Translations under genes and position numbers: made by a program
Shown: positions 1 through 6,580 of the stretch, piece after piece
Layout: every line of letters starts with the position of its first letter
Numbering within the stretch: the first letter of the stretch is position 1
Assembly (NCBI RefSeq): GCF_001667015.1
Contig: NZ_LZIS01000194.1
Coordinates: forward strand, 1 to 32,113
Origin: Mycobacterium sp. E3198
GTDB lineage: Bacteria; Actinomycetota; Actinomycetes; Mycobacteriales; Mycobacteriaceae
DNA length: 32,113 nt
Direction: 5' to 3'
The notes under the pieces: generated by a model
Told to the model about the DNA's origin: nothing
The model's input: the letters and a program-made list of their open reading frames with translations, nothing else
Database searches by the model: none

Positions 1-956
1 TCCCGGTGGAGGTGGCCACCGCCACCGGCGACCGGGCGGCCGACGCCGGTGGGCGCTATGCCTGCCGCGGCGCCCGCCGCAACCCCGGCGGCGCCGACGG
101 CGGGAATGGCGACCAGCGCCGGGGCGAGCGAGATGGCCAGCTGAATCGCCTGCGTCCCGAAGGGCCAGAAGATCATCAATGTGTGGAAGGTGGCCCAGGC
201 GAGGGCACTGGCCAGGGCCGGCGACATCCCGGGGATCTGCAACAGCGCCGAGGTCAGGCCGTTGGCGAACGGGACGGCCGGAATGGGCCAGCCGGCGGGG
301 TTGAGGTCCTTCGACACCGGCCACGCGAAGTTTTTGGTGTATTGCTGGATCAGCGCCGCAAGCTGATCCTGCCACGACGCGGTGGTGCCGGCCGCCGCCG
401 CGGCGCTGGTCTCCCCGCCCGTCGCGACGATCTGCGGCGCCGGCGTGGCCGTCGGGACCGCCGCCTGGGCCGAGTCGGTGACGGCTTGGTAGGCGGCCAT
501 GGTTTCGGCGGCCTGCAGCCACATGCGCACGTAGTCGGCTTCGTTGACGGCGATGGGGATGGTGTTGATGCCGAAGAAATTGGTTGCCACGAGCGCCGCG
601 TGGGTGGCGTGGTTTGCGGCGAGCTCGGCCAGCGTCGGCATGGTGGCCAGCGCGGTGGCGTAGGCGGCCGCGGCCGTTCGATGCGACGACGCGGCGAGCG
701 CGCTGGCCGCCGCGCTCTCGAGTAACCAAGTCAGGTACGGCGCGTGGGCGGCGACATAGCGTTCGGCGCTGGGGCCATCCCACGCGCCCTGCACCGCACC
801 CAGCACCCCGATGAGTTCGTCTGCCGCGGCGGCATATTCAGCGCCCATCGACGACCACGCCTCGGCAGCGGCGAGCAGCGGCCCGGAACCCGGGCCGCTG
901 CTGAGCAATGTGGAGTGCACCTCGGGCGGTAAGGCGATCCAGATCGGGGCGGTCAT
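1..956 (-). CDS. PPE family protein (3' end beyond window)
   Basis: PPE proteins are mycobacterial type VII (ESX) secretion substrates, usually exported as a pair with a PE protein. Reading from the ATG at 956, the protein starts [14 protein letters not shown], so the Pro-Pro-Glu signature falls at residues 10-12, and a W-D-G motif (WxG turn of the helical hairpin) is at 59-61. The alanine-rich helical PPE domain covers about residues 1-180. An Ala/Gly/Pro-rich tail with hydrophobic stretches follows. The frame stays open for about 318 codons to base 1, so the C-terminus is missing. No partner PE gene lies within the window, and no clear Shine-Dalgarno sequence precedes the start. The gene diverges from the sigC fusion frame. 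The substrate and the ESX system used cannot be told from sequence. Confidence 0.9.
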   Translation of the reverse strand, partial: MTAPIWIALPPEVHSTLLSSGPGSGPLLAAAEAWSSMGAEYAAAADELIGVLGAVQGAWDGPSAERYVAAHAPYLTWLLESAAASALAASSHRTAAAAYATALATMPTLAELAANHATHAALVATNFFGINTIPIAVNEADYVRMWLQAAETMAAYQAVTDSAQAAVPTATPAPQIVATGGETSAAAAAGTTASWQDQLAALIQQYTKNFAWPVSKDLNPAGWPIPAVPFANGLTSALLQIPGMSPALASALAWATFHTLMIFWPFGTQAIQLAISLAPALVAIPAVGAAGVAAGAAAGIAPTGVGRPVAGGGGHLHR

Positions 957-1094
957 CGTCGGCGGCCTGCGGGCAGGAACACGTATACCTCTTCGGTGGA
1001 CGTCGTCAGGGGCGGGCTTGTCTTGAGTGGTCGGTTTGCCGGACGGTTTGGTTCCGTCCCCCGGATTTCCGACGTCTTTGCGCGGCGACCGAGC

Positions 1095-2468
1095 ATGCGC
1101 AACGATGCAGGGATGCGGTGTGACGTTGCGCGTGAGGCGCTTTCTGCGCGGCTGGACGGCGAGCGGCCGCAGGTACTCGCGCAGCAGGTCGATGCCCACC
1201 TGGAGTCGTGTCGGGGTTGCCGCACCTGGCTGATCGGCGCCGCGGTGCAGTCGCGCCGGCTGTCGGCCATCGAGCCCGGCGAGGGACCGGACCTGGTCGA
1301 CAAGATCATGGCGAGCCTCGATCGGCAGTCCCCCGCGTATCACCGCACGATGGGCTGGCTGCGGTCGCGCTACCGGCGCTGGGGGCTGATCGGTGTCGGC
1401 CTGTTCCAGGTGGCGATCGCGGCCGCCCAGATCAGCGGCGTCGATTTCGGCATGGTGTCGAGCCACATGCACGGCGCGATGTCCGGCGAGCACCTGATGC
1501 ACGAGTCCACCGCGTGGTTGCTCGCGTTGGGTCTGGCCATGATCGCCGCGGGCGTGTGGCCCGCCACCGCGATCGGCGTGGCCGCGATTACCGGCGTGTA
1601 TTGCGTCGCGCTATTGAGTTACGTAGTCGTCGACGCCTTCGCCGGCGAGGTGACCGCCACACGCATCGCCAGCCACATGCCCCTGCTGCTGGGGCTGGCA
1701 TTCGCATTGCTGGTGTCGCGCGAACATGTGCGGACCCGGCGGCCGCGCGCATTCGGCGACGACCGCGACTATCCCGACTTGCCGTCGGAGGCACCCGGCG
1801 GGCGGCGACACCGGCATCTCTGGCCGATCAACCGCACCGTTCCGTACCCCACCGCAGTGTCTACGACAACCGGTCGTAGACTGACGACGCCCGCACAACG
1901 AAGGTGGTTGGCCATGACCGCGTCAAGCGACGACGAGGCCGTTACCGACCTCGCGTTGGCGGCCGCGCGCGGCAACGCGCGGGCGCTCGAGGCCTTCATC
2001 AAAGCGACCCAGCAAGACGTCTGGCGGTTCGTCGCCTACCTGTCCGACGCGGGCACCGCCGACGACCTCACTCAGGAAACCTTCCTGCGGGCTATCGGCG
2101 CGATCGAGCGATTCTCCGGACGGTCCAGCGCGCGAACCTGGTTGCTGGCCATCGCGCGCCGGGTGGTGGCCGATCACATTCGCCACGTCCAGTCACGGCC
2201 GCGCACCGCCGCCGGCGCCGACCCGGATCACTTCCTCAGCGGTGACCGCCACGCCCGCGGATTCGAAGACCTGGTCGAGGTGACCGCGTTGATCGCCAAC
2301 CTCACCACCGAACAGCGCGAAGCGTTGTTGCTCACCCAACTTTTGGGGCTGCCCTACGCCGACGCCGCCGCGGTCTGCGGTTGCCCGGTGGGCACGATCC
2401 GCTCTCGGGTTGCCCGCGCCCGCGATGCGCTGCTGGCGGACATGGAACGCGAAGACCTGACGGGCTAA
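1095..2468 (+). CDS. Anti-sigma-like zf-HC2 membrane domain fused in frame to SigC
   Basis: One stop-free frame codes for an N-terminal zinc-finger domain, four membrane helices and the whole of SigC. Counting from the ATG at 1095, a zf-HC2/ZAS-type H-x3-C-x2-C motif (HLESCRGC) lies at about residues 35-42, as in membrane anti-sigma factors. Hydrophobic helices lie at about 98-121, 139-156, 158-181 and 193-209. The first external loop is rich in Met and His ([13 protein letters not shown]). A basic linker with HRH follows, then SigC from residue 274. Four helices would leave both the zinc finger and SigC in the cytoplasm. Other possible starts are ATG 1113 and GTG 996; none has a good ribosome site. 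Any ribosome translating the anti-sigma part must run into SigC unless the sequence holds an indel. Its role as the SigC anti-sigma factor is inferred. Confidence 0.7.
   Translation: MRNDAGMRCDVAREALSARLDGERPQVLAQQVDAHLESCRGCRTWLIGAAVQSRRLSAIEPGEGPDLVDKIMASLDRQSPAYHRTMGWLRSRYRRWGLIGVGLFQVAIAAAQISGVDFGMVSSHMHGAMSGEHLMHESTAWLLALGLAMIAAGVWPATAIGVAAITGVYCVALLSYVVVDAFAGEVTATRIASHMPLLLGLAFALLVSREHVRTRRPRAFGDDRDYPDLPSEAPGGRRHRHLWPINRTVPYPTAVSTTTGRRLTTPAQRRWLAMTASSDDEAVTDLALAAARGNARALEAFIKATQQDVWRFVAYLSDAGTADDLTQETFLRAIGAIERFSGRSSARTWLLAIARRVVADHIRHVQSRPRTAAGADPDHFLSGDRHARGFEDLVEVTALIANLTTEQREALLLTQLLGLPYADAAAVCGCPVGTIRSRVARARDALLADMEREDLTG
1859..1881. promoter_or_regulatory. Perfect 9-bp dyad upstream of the internal sigC start
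   Basis: The arms GTCTACGAC (1859-1867) and GTCGTAGAC (1873-1881) are perfect reverse complements around a 5-base spacer. The dyad sits 32 bases before the sigC ATG, inside the coding linker of the fusion frame. Its position and symmetry suit an operator for a dimeric regulator, or an mRNA hairpin that affects the internal ribosome site. I do not recognise the cognate protein. Confidence 0.5.
1914..2468 (+). CDS. sigC: ECF sigma factor SigC (internal start)
   Basis: This is the 184-residue SigC unit, matching the size of M. tuberculosis SigC (Rv2069). It directs RNA polymerase core to a small regulon, linked in M. tuberculosis to copper acquisition. Region 2 is seen as [12 protein letters not shown] followed by [13 protein letters not shown]. 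Region 4 is the C-terminal [23 protein letters not shown] with the helix-turn-helix [15 protein letters not shown]. The ATG at 1914 has an AAGGTGG ribosome site at 1901-1907, six bases upstream, so a free SigC is likely even though the upstream frame continues into it. A perfect dyad lies at 1859-1881. The TAA stop overlaps the opposing cobK stop. Whether free or fused SigC predominates cannot be told here. Confidence 0.93.
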   Translation: MTASSDDEAVTDLALAAARGNARALEAFIKATQQDVWRFVAYLSDAGTADDLTQETFLRAIGAIERFSGRSSARTWLLAIARRVVADHIRHVQSRPRTAAGADPDHFLSGDRHARGFEDLVEVTALIANLTTEQREALLLTQLLGLPYADAAAVCGCPVGTIRSRVARARDALLADMEREDLTG

Positions 2469-3190
2469 TTCAGCGCTTCCACCCATGCGGCGGCCTCGTC
2501 GACCGTGGCCACCGCGGTCACCCCGGGCGGCAGCGGCGGCCTCGCCACCATCACCACCGGAATGGCTTGCGCCGCCGCTGCATCCAGCTTGGCCCGGGTC
2601 ATGGCGCCGCCGCTGTTCTTGGTGACCAGCGCGTCGATGCGGTGCTCGCGCAGCAGCGCCAATTCGTCGTCGTAGCGATACGGGCCGCGCGACAGCAAGA
2701 GTTGGTGGCGGCGCGGCAGTGACGCGGGGTCCGGCGCGGTGACCGCCCGGATCAGAAACCACGCGTCGCTGTCGGCGAAGGCCTGGACGCCCGAGCGCCC
2801 GGTGGTGAGAAAGACACGTGAGTAATGTTGTTTGGCAACCATTTCCGCCGCTTCCAGGTCCGATGCGACGACGATCGCGTCGCCGGACGCCCACGCGGGG
2901 CGCGCCAACACCAGGTGCGGGATGCGCAATTCGGTGCACGCTTGCGCGGCGTGCGCCGTCATGGTCGCCGCGAACGGGTGGGTGGCGTCGACGACGGCCT
3001 CGACGTGTTCGTCGCGCAGCCAGCGCTTGAGCCCGTCGACGCCGCCGAAGCCGCCGATGCGCACCGGGCCGACCGGCAGGGCGGGATCGGGGACGCGCCC
3101 GGCCAGCGAGCTGACGATGTCGACGCGCGGGTGCAGGGTTTTCGCCAGCGCGCGGGCCTCCGAGGTGCCGCCGAGCAACAGCACCCGCAT
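2465..3190 (-). CDS. cobK: Precorrin-6A reductase CobK
   Basis: CobK reduces precorrin-6A to precorrin-6B with NADPH in the aerobic cobalamin pathway, in the cytosol. The 241-residue protein is the normal family length. It begins with a nucleotide-binding loop, [16 protein letters not shown], and carries the family motif VDATHPFAA near residue 70. It is the last gene of the SDR-cobL-cobM-cobK run. Its ATG shares one base with the cobM stop (TGATG at 3188-3192), which points to translational coupling. The TAG stop at 2465-2467 overlaps the opposing sigC TAA, so the two converging genes have no spacer or terminator between them. Confidence 0.95.
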   Translation of the reverse strand: MRVLLLGGTSEARALAKTLHPRVDIVSSLAGRVPDPALPVGPVRIGGFGGVDGLKRWLRDEHVEAVVDATHPFAATMTAHAAQACTELRIPHLVLARPAWASGDAIVVASDLEAAEMVAKQHYSRVFLTTGRSGVQAFADSDAWFLIRAVTAPDPASLPRRHQLLLSRGPYRYDDELALLREHRIDALVTKNSGGAMTRAKLDAAAAQAIPVVMVARPPLPPGVTAVATVDEAAAWVEALN

Positions 3191-3942
3191 CAGTGCCGGC
3201 TCCCCCGGGTGCGCCCGGCCGAATACAGGTAGCTGTCGGTGAATCCTTCGGCGGCCAGCACGTCGCCGACGATGATCACGGCGGTCTTGGTGATGCCGGC
3301 GTCGTGCATCTGGCCGGCGATGTCGGCCAGCGTGCCGCGCAGCACCGTCTGCTGTGGCCAGCTCGCGAAAGCCACTACCGCGACGGGGGTTTCGGCGCGA
3401 TGGCTCTTGAGCAGTTCCGGGACGATGGCATCCATCTGAGCGGCGGCCAGGTGCAGCACCAGGGTGCCCCCGGACAGGGCCAGCGTGCTCAGCTCCTCGC
3501 CCGACGGCATGGGTGTCGACAGGGTGGCCACCCGGGTCAGCGTCACGGTCTGCGCCACCCCGGGGACGGTGAGCTCACGTTTCAGCGCGGCCGCCGCGGC
3601 GGCGAAAGCCGGTACCCCCGGCACGATCTCGTAGTCGATGCCCAGCGCGTCGAGGCGGCGGCACTGCTCGGCCAGCGCGCTGTACAGCGAGGGGTCGCCG
3701 GAGTGCAGCCGCGCCACGTCGTGCCCGGCGGCGTGCGCATCGGCGATTTCGGTGATGATCTGCTCGAGCGTCAGCGGGCCGGTGTCAACGACTTTCGCGT
3801 CGGGTGGGCATAGCGCCAACAGGTCGTCGGGCATGATCGAACCGGCGTAGAGGCAGGTTGCACACGTCTGGAGGAGCCGTTGGCCGCGGACGGTGATGAG
3901 GTCGGCCGCGCCGGGGCCCGCACCGATGAAATAGACCGTCAC
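3190..3942 (-). CDS. cobM: Precorrin-4 C11-methyltransferase CobM
   Basis: CobM transfers a methyl group from S-adenosylmethionine to C-11 of precorrin-4, giving precorrin-5. The 250-residue protein opens with the methylase glycine loop VYFIGAGPGAADLITVRG and has the conserved HSGDPSLYSALAEQ segment and a later VPGVPAFAAAAA loop, typical of tetrapyrrole methylases. The GTG at 3942 is chosen because it gives family length and overlaps the cobL stop in a GTGA arrangement (3939-3942). The frame is open further upstream, but that part overlaps cobL coding sequence and is not part of this gene. It is coupled downstream to cobK by a one-base overlap. Confidence 0.95.
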   Translation of the reverse strand: MTVYFIGAGPGAADLITVRGQRLLQTCATCLYAGSIMPDDLLALCPPDAKVVDTGPLTLEQIITEIADAHAAGHDVARLHSGDPSLYSALAEQCRRLDALGIDYEIVPGVPAFAAAAAALKRELTVPGVAQTVTLTRVATLSTPMPSGEELSTLALSGGTLVLHLAAAQMDAIVPELLKSHRAETPVAVVAFASWPQQTVLRGTLADIAGQMHDAGITKTAVIIVGDVLAAEGFTDSYLYSAGRTRGSRH

Positions 3943-5105
3943 CTCGTCACCGCCCACTGCGTGACCGGCATCTGCGGGCGCCAGCCGGTGAAGCCGCCGA
4001 GCGGCTCGCCCTGGTAGTGCTGGAAGCGCTGCAGAGTGCCGCCGTAGCGGGAGTATGACTGCGCCAGAAGGGCTTCCGATTCGGCGGTGACCGCGTTGGC
4101 GACCAGCCGTCCCCCGGCGGGCAGGTGGTCGAGGCACGCGTCGAGCAAACCGGGCTGGGTCAGGCCGCCGCCGATGAAGATCGCCGACGGCGCTTCGGCG
4201 CCGTCGAAAGCTGCCGGTGCCTCGCCACGGATGTCGATGGCGACGCCGAAGGCCGCGGCGTTGGATTCGATGTTGCGGCGGCGAGAGTCGTCGCGTTCGA
4301 ACGCCATCGCGCTGCAACCCGGCCAGCTCAGGCACCATTCGACGCTGATGCTGCCCGAGCCCGCGCCGACGTCCCACAGTCGCTCCCCCGGTCGCGCCGC
4401 CAGCGCCGCCAGGGTGACCGCTCGGACCCCGTGTTTGGTGATCTGCCCGTCGTGGGCGAACGCATCATTGAAATATCGCGACCTGCGTTCGTCGGGCAGG
4501 TAGCGGACGGCGACGACGTTGAGGTCGTCGACGTCGCGAGTCGCGTCGTCGGCCCATTGGCGCGCGGTGCCGTCGCGGCGGCGTTCGGTTGGGCCGCCGA
4601 GGTTTTCGAGGACGGTGAACTCGGAGTCCCCGCGTCCGGATGCGTTGAGTAGTGCGGCCAGTTCCTTGGGGGTGGCGGCGTTTTTCGACAGCACGATAGC
4701 CTGACCGCCGCGGCGCACCGCGGTATGCGGTCGGGCGGTGACCAGGCTGATGACCTCGGTGTCGTGGGCGCTCCAGCCCATCCGCGCGCACGCCAGCGTC
4801 ACCGAGGAGACGTGCGGCAGCACCCTGACGTTGTCGGCGCCGTAGAGCCGGATCAGGGTGCCGCCGATGCCGTGCAGGAGCGGGTCGCCGCTTGCGACGA
4901 TGTGGATTTCGTCGTCCACTTTGAGTGCTTGCAAAGCGGGCAGCATGGGTGACGGCCATTCGTGGCGGGGCGCGGTCACCGTGTCGTCGAGCAGGTCGAG
5001 CTGACGTTTTGAGCCGTAAATCGCTGCGGCCCTGCGTAACTCGGTGCGCGATGTTTCGGCAAGGCCCGCCATTCCGTCGGTGCCGATGCCCACCACGACG
5101 ATCAT
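3939..5105 (-). CDS. cobL: Precorrin-6Y C5,15-methyltransferase (decarboxylating) CobL
   Basis: CobL is bifunctional. It methylates C-5 and C-15 of precorrin-6B and decarboxylates the C-12 acetate side chain, giving precorrin-8. The 388 residues show both halves: an N-terminal CbiE-like methylase (VVVGIGTDGMAGL, ASGDPLLHGIG) and a C-terminal CbiT-like half with the SAM motif LWDVGAGSGSISVEW. The ATG at 5105 (MIVVVGIG) overlaps the stop of the upstream dehydrogenase as ATGA (5102-5105). The extra open frame before it has no support. It sits first among the cob genes of this operon and just upstream of the enzyme that uses a neighbouring intermediate. M. tuberculosis has the same order. Confidence 0.95.
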   Translation of the reverse strand: MIVVVGIGTDGMAGLAETSRTELRRAAAIYGSKRQLDLLDDTVTAPRHEWPSPMLPALQALKVDDEIHIVASGDPLLHGIGGTLIRLYGADNVRVLPHVSSVTLACARMGWSAHDTEVISLVTARPHTAVRRGGQAIVLSKNAATPKELAALLNASGRGDSEFTVLENLGGPTERRRDGTARQWADDATRDVDDLNVVAVRYLPDERRSRYFNDAFAHDGQITKHGVRAVTLAALAARPGERLWDVGAGSGSISVEWCLSWPGCSAMAFERDDSRRRNIESNAAAFGVAIDIRGEAPAAFDGAEAPSAIFIGGGLTQPGLLDACLDHLPAGGRLVANAVTAESEALLAQSYSRYGGTLQRFQHYQGEPLGGFTGWRPQMPVTQWAVTR

Positions 5106-5851
5106 CGCGGCATCCTGCGCCAGACGAACTGCGGGAGCAGCCGCATGACGAAAGACGCGGGTCCCAACGCCCACGGGATCCACACGGTGCGCCGGCCCTT
5201 GTTCAGCGCACGCGCGGTCGCCGCGGCCACCTGCGCGGGTGTGCTGGACAGCGGCGCCGGTGTCATGCCCTCGGTCATGCGCCCTATCACGAAACCTGGG
5301 CGCGCGATCAGCAGTTTGACGCCGGTGCCGTGCAGCGCGTCGGCCAGGCCACTGGCGAAGCCGTCCAGGCCGGCCTTCGCCGAGCCGTAAACATAGTTCG
5401 CGCGCCGCACGCGCGCGCCGGCGATCGAGGAAAACACGATCAGCGAGCCGCGCCCGGCGGTGCGCATGGCGGGGGCCAGGTGGGTGAGCATGCTGACCTG
5501 GTCGACGTAGTCGGTGCGCACGATGGACACCGCGTGCGCGGCGTCGGCCTCGGCGCGGGCCTGGTCGCCGAGGATGCCGAAGACCAGCACCGCGGTGTCG
5601 ATGGGTCCGTGTTCGGCGACGATCGAGTCGACCAGCGGGCCGTGCGAAGCCAGGTCGTCGGCGTCGAATTCCCGGGTGTGCACCGCCGCGGCCCCGGCGG
5701 CCTTGACCGCCGCGACCTCGTCGTCGAGCTGATCGGCCTTACGTGCGGCCAGCACCACCGTCGCCCCCGGGGCCAGGCGGCGCGCGAGCTCGACGCCGAT
5801 TTCGCTGCGGCCGCCCAGGATTAGTACCGGACCCGCGCCCGTGTCGTCCAC
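5102..5851 (-). CDS. Short-chain dehydrogenase/reductase (Rv2073c type, DprE2-like)
   Basis: This 249-residue NAD(P)-dependent oxidoreductase has the Rossmann glycine motif as GGRSEIG near residue 13, the conserved LVFGILGD segment and an active-site YGSAK (YxxxK) preceded by the SS of IVFSSIAG. Overall it resembles the DprE2 branch (decaprenylphosphoryl-2-keto-ribose reductase), but the substrate is unknown. It is the first gene of a run in which cobL overlaps its stop by four bases, so it is co-transcribed with cobalamin genes. The GTG start at 5851 lacks a ribosome site. A CATAAT box seven bases upstream suggests a leaderless message. Whether it acts in corrinoid metabolism is unknown. Confidence 0.9.
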   Translation of the reverse strand: MDDTGAGPVLILGGRSEIGVELARRLAPGATVVLAARKADQLDDEVAAVKAAGAAAVHTREFDADDLASHGPLVDSIVAEHGPIDTAVLVFGILGDQARAEADAAHAVSIVRTDYVDQVSMLTHLAPAMRTAGRGSLIVFSSIAGARVRRANYVYGSAKAGLDGFASGLADALHGTGVKLLIARPGFVIGRMTEGMTPAPLSSTPAQVAAATARALNKGRRTVWIPWALGPASFVMRLLPQFVWRRMPR

Positions 5852-5858
5852 GGCTGCG

Positions 5859-5864
5859 ATTATG
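5859..5864 (-). promoter_or_regulatory. -10 box for the SDR-cobLMK run
   Basis: CATAAT on the minus strand, one base from TATAAT, lies seven bases before the GTG at 5851. This spacing would start the RNA at or near the start codon. No convincing -35 was found. Confidence 0.35.
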
Positions 5865-5872
5865 ACCTGCGC

Positions 5873-5878
5873 TAGCGT
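5873..5878 (+). promoter_or_regulatory. -10 box for the Rv2074-type reductase
   Basis: TAGCGT fits the mycobacterial TANNNT form. It ends eight bases before the ATG at 5887 (five before the GTG at 5884). The 35-base gap between two divergent genes leaves little room for a leader, so a leaderless transcript is plausible. Confidence 0.35.
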
Positions 5879-5886
5879 GGGCGGTG

Positions 5887-6297
5887 ATGGCGAATACCAC
5901 TACGCGGCTGACCGACGACGCGCTGGCCTTCCTGTCGGAACGTCACCTGGCCATGCTGACCACGCTGCGGGCCGACAATTCCCCGCATGTGGTGGCGGTG
6001 GGTTTCACCTTCGACCCCAAGACTCACATCGCGCGCGTGATCACCACCGGCGGTTCGCAGAAGGCCGTCAACGCCGATCGCGCCGGGGTGGCCGTGCTCA
6101 GCCAGGTCGACGGCGCGCGGTGGCTATCGCTTGAGGGCCGGTCCAAGGTAAACAGCGACGCCGACGCCGTGCGTGATGCCGAGTTGCGGTATGCCCAGCG
6201 CTATCGGACGCCGCGCCCGAATCCGCGGCGGGTGGTCATCGAAGTCCAGGTGGAGCGGGTGCTCGGATCGTCGGATTTGTTGGACCGGGGCGAGTAG
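5887..6297 (+). CDS. F420-dependent reductase, Rv2074 (biliverdin reductase) type
   Basis: This 136-residue protein belongs to the split beta-barrel flavin/deazaflavin oxidoreductases. Its M. tuberculosis homologue Rv2074 has been described as an F420-dependent biliverdin reductase. Visible family features are the N-terminal [21 protein letters not shown] and the basic-aromatic segment [14 protein letters not shown], then a C-terminal strand [12 protein letters not shown]. Length matches the family. Either the GTG at 5884 or the ATG at 5887 could start it; both lie just after a TAGCGT box. It diverges from the SDR-cob operon and converges on the small immunity-like gene, with 29 bases between stops. 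Confidence 0.9.
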   Translation: MANTTTRLTDDALAFLSERHLAMLTTLRADNSPHVVAVGFTFDPKTHIARVITTGGSQKAVNADRAGVAVLSQVDGARWLSLEGRSKVNSDADAVRDAELRYAQRYRTPRPNPRRVVIEVQVERVLGSSDLLDRGE

Positions 6298-6326
6298 TCG
6301 GCTAGATCAGGCCTGAACGTCAATAG

Positions 6327-6542
6327 TTATTTTTTGCGCCGAGGGTCGTACTCGGTGCCTGAAATGTCATCCCAGAACTTTGGTGACACTTCTTTAACAC
6401 GATCTTCTGGTGCCACGGCATTTATCTTTTCTTCGAACTCATCAAACTGCTTTTGAATTTCCGCCAACTCCTCTTCTGTGGGCGGAGTAACGCCTGCTTC
6501 TTCAGCCGTCAAAAATATCTTTCCGGCAATCTCCCTGCTCAC
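6327..6542 (-). CDS. Small acidic protein, putative immunity partner of the toxin
   Basis: I recognise no family in this 71-residue protein. It is acidic and probably helical, with runs such as TEEELAEIQKQFDEFEEKI in the middle and a basic DPRRKK tail. The GTG start at 6542 is supported by a GGGAG ribosome site seven bases upstream. It follows the ADP-ribosyltransferase toxin gene by 38 bases on the same strand, the standard place for a cognate immunity gene. The DNA is unusually AT-rich: 23 G/C out of 60 bases at 6421-6480, against 39 of 60 at 6121-6180. It has no signal peptide, so it would act in the cytosol, where it could guard the producing cell. Immunity function is inferred from position, size and composition only. 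Confidence 0.75.
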   Translation of the reverse strand: MSREIAGKIFLTAEEAGVTPPTEEELAEIQKQFDEFEEKINAVAPEDRVKEVSPKFWDDISGTEYDPRRKK

Positions 6543-6580
6543 TTTAGAACTCCCATCGTCCCCTACCTTCTCGCGTCAGC

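Noticed and set aside
976..1004. GGAAC at 976-980 followed by CGTC at 1001 as a stress-sigma (SigE/SigH type) promoter for the sigC fusion frame
   Set aside because: The gap is 20 bases, longer than the 17-18 usual for these promoters, and the second element is not CGTT.
6307..6335. Palindrome TCAGGCCTGA followed by a T-run as a terminator of the Rv2074-type gene
   Set aside because: The arms are only five bases with no loop, and the T-run starts 14 bases later, so it does not form a standard intrinsic terminator.
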